A stretch of 64,000 bases of DNA from Confluentibacter flavum (GTDB lineage: Bacteria > Bacteroidota > Bacteroidia > Flavobacteriales > Flavobacteriaceae): positions 186,001-250,000 of the forward strand of contig NZ_PJEO01000056.1 in NCBI RefSeq assembly GCF_002843175.1. The letters are read 5' to 3'. The notes beneath the pieces were generated by a model. It was not told the DNA's origin and ran no database searches. It worked only from the letters and a program-made list of their open reading frames with translations. Positions 62,714 to 64,000 of the stretch are shown in pieces. The stretch's first letter is position 1. Every line of letters starts with the position of its first letter. The position numbers and the translations under genes were made by a program.

Positions 62714-63343
62714 CTATCCTTTGTATTTTAAAGGCAAGTACACTAGTTTTTTAGTTTCATAAAACCCCTCTGTGAAATAATCGCTTAAATTATGAACCAT
62801 AACGTTTTTATAATCTTTTAGCTCTTCTTCTAAGTCGCCCCCCTTCAAATATAAAATGCCATTCTTGATGGTATGCTTTTGATCCTTAGCTATTTTTCCT
62901 TTTGTCCAATGTACAAAGGTAGGCATCGCTGCTACCGCTCTACTAATTATAAAGTCGTAATGACCATGAATGTCTTCCACACGGCTATTGGTGGTTTTTA
63001 CATTTTCTAAACCCAATCCTTCAACAACCTCATCAACAACCTTTATTTTTTTTGCAATACTATCCACCAAATGAAAAGAACATTCGGGAAACATAATGGC
63101 TAATGGAATGCCAGGAAAACCCCCACCTGTACCCACATCTAAAATGTTGCTTCCATTGTTAAAACTTATAAATTTAGCAATCCCTAAAGCATGTAAAACA
63201 TGACGCAAATAAAGCTCTTCAATATCTTTCCTTGAAACCACATTAATTTTTAAATTCCAATCTTCGTAAAGAGACTGCAAGGCTGTGAATTTAGTTATTT
63301 GGTCTTCGGTGAGATGTGGGAAATATTTTAAAATAAGCTCCAT
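62714..63343 (-). CDS. rsmG: 16S rRNA (guanine527-N7)-methyltransferase
   Basis: A 209-residue SAM-dependent enzyme that methylates G527 of 16S rRNA, affecting streptomycin sensitivity. The start MELILKYFPHLTEDQITKF, the motif WNLKINVVSRKDIEELYLRH and the SAM loop ILDVGTGGGFPGIPLAIMF with SRAVA (FIISRAVAAMP) are diagnostic. Length is normal. It stands alone between a convergent TPR gene and the divergent desaturase. Confidence 0.95.
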   Translation of the reverse strand: MELILKYFPHLTEDQITKFTALQSLYEDWNLKINVVSRKDIEELYLRHVLHALGIAKFISFNNGSNILDVGTGGGFPGIPLAIMFPECSFHLVDSIAKKIKVVDEVVEGLGLENVKTTNSRVEDIHGHYDFIISRAVAAMPTFVHWTKGKIAKDQKHTIKNGILYLKGGDLEEELKDYKNVMVHNLSDYFTEGFYETKKLVYLPLKYKG

Positions 63344-63425
63344 TTACTTGATATTTACAGCAAAAATATACTTTTTAAAGTCATAATTTTACTTAAAAAC
63401 GTTATTAGTTAAACTCGTTTATACA

Positions 63426-63433
63426 TATCTTTG
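63426..63433 (+). promoter_or_regulatory. Candidate -7 box for the fatty acid desaturase gene
   Basis: TATCTTTG matches TAnnTTTG, 53 bp before the start codon; a proper -33 TTG is not seen at the usual distance. Confidence 0.4.
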
Positions 63434-63485
63434 CACCACCTATGGTATAACGCCAAAAACTAAATATCATATTTAAATTAATAGC

Positions 63486-64000
63486 ATGAACAAACAAGCA
63501 CTTTCATTTTCAAGAACAGATTCTGCAAATTTTTTTAGAACGCTTAATAAGCGTGTTAATGATTATTTTAAAGAAAATAATATAAAACGCACTGGAAATT
63601 GGAAAATTTGGTTAAAGACCGTAGTTATGTTTTCTTTATTTTTAACTCCCTATTTTTTATTATTGACATTAAGCATTCCTGGTTGGGCACAATTATTACT
63701 GACTATTGTTATGGGTATTGGTATGGCAGGTGTTGGTATGAATGTGATGCACGATGGTAACCATGGATCGTTTTCTAACAAGGATTGGGTAAACCGTTTG
63801 ATGGGAAGCAGTATTTATATCCTCGCTGGAAACACCTATAATTGGAAAGTACAACACAATGTGTTGCACCATACTTATACAAATATTCATGGTCATGATG
63901 AAGATTTAGACGCTGGACGTATTTTGCGTTTTACTGAACACACCGAATGGAAATGGCATCATAAATTTCAGCACTATTATTCTGTTTTGCTATACGGCTT
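63486..64000 (+). CDS. Fatty acid desaturase (acyl-CoA desaturase type), N-terminal fragment
   Basis: The first 171 codons are present; the rest lies past the right edge. After a soluble N-terminus come two hydrophobic segments (about 46-66 and 70-88). Then follow the histidine boxes HDGNHGSF and HNVLHHTYTNIHGHDEDLD, which bind the di-iron centre of membrane desaturases. The enzyme introduces double bonds into acyl chains, probably for membrane fluidity. The third histidine box is expected downstream of the window. The start is the ATG at 63486. Confidence 0.9.
   Translation, partial: MNKQALSFSRTDSANFFRTLNKRVNDYFKENNIKRTGNWKIWLKTVVMFSLFLTPYFLLLTLSIPGWAQLLLTIVMGIGMAGVGMNVMHDGNHGSFSNKDWVNRLMGSSIYILAGNTYNWKVQHNVLHHTYTNIHGHDEDLDAGRILRFTEHTEWKWHHKFQHYYSVLLYG

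Overview
The window looks like chromosome from a marine-type member of the Flavobacteriaceae (Bacteroidota). It is AT-rich and carries a SusC/SusD pair, a type IX secretion sorting domain, DUF5686, DUF6089 and 2TM domains, and lipoproteins. Genes generally lack Shine-Dalgarno sequences, and several upstream regions match the Bacteroidota promoter form TTG-N(17-23)-TAnnTTTG. Most genes are housekeeping. The accessory interest lies in regulatory DNA, repeats that run into coding sequence, and a few envelope or signalling modules. I see no rRNA, tRNA, CRISPR array, prophage or intact insertion sequence.

Layout: 1-3.3 kb is a SusD (cut by the window edge) and SusC glycan-uptake pair. 3.5-7.1 kb has kdtA (Kdo transferase) and a DegT aminotransferase-galE pair for surface polysaccharide. 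7.1-10.7 kb is a leftward run: FAD dehydrogenase, acetyltransferase, fabD, lspA. 10.9-13.9 kb holds a DUF4256 gene, a membrane-anchored dihydrofolate reductase fusion, a small glycogen-binding-like protein and thyA. 14-18.2 kb has a nucleoside transporter, a bifunctional nuclease and etfBA. 18.4-22 kb has pdhB and a DUF5686 outer-membrane protein. 22-27.6 kb has clpX, clpP and tig (proteostasis), a small holin-like membrane protein, a hydrolase and pdxJ.

27.7-36 kb is a long rightward envelope-biogenesis cluster: CBS protein, nadK, DUF6089, uppS, bamA, two ompH/skp genes and murI. 36-39.7 kb is a gamma-carbonic anhydrase and a LytTR regulator with its TPR histidine kinase. 39.9-46.3 kb is a mixed set (SIMPL, PhnA, a duplicated-domain exported protein, MmcQ/YjbR, GNAT, hemW, ruvC, GT2). 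46.3-50.6 kb is blaI-blaR1-TPR-lipoprotein, in which BlaR1 is fused to a TonB-like C-terminal domain, next to a divergent DUF456 gene. 50.9-60.5 kb has a NarL-type two-component system, a 48-residue lipoprotein, a LacI regulator and a 1656-residue LamG/T9SS protein. 60.8-64 kb has an SMP-30 family lipoprotein, a TPR protein, rsmG and the start of a fatty acid desaturase.

The main things to look at again are these. (1) Small GC-rich inverted-repeat elements sit at gene ends; one seems to have replaced the start of hemW and lengthened ruvC. (2) A palindromic repeat is inserted in frame in a glycosyltransferase. (3) Several regulatory-looking arrays occur: three AACTA/TAGTT palindromes upstream of blaI, three 21-bp-spaced repeats upstream of the LytTR-system kinase, a paired 13-bp element shared by that system and blaI, and tandem CG-centred LacI-like operators. 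(4) Dihydrofolate reductase is fused to a 2TM membrane domain. All functional calls come from reading motifs; no database search was run.
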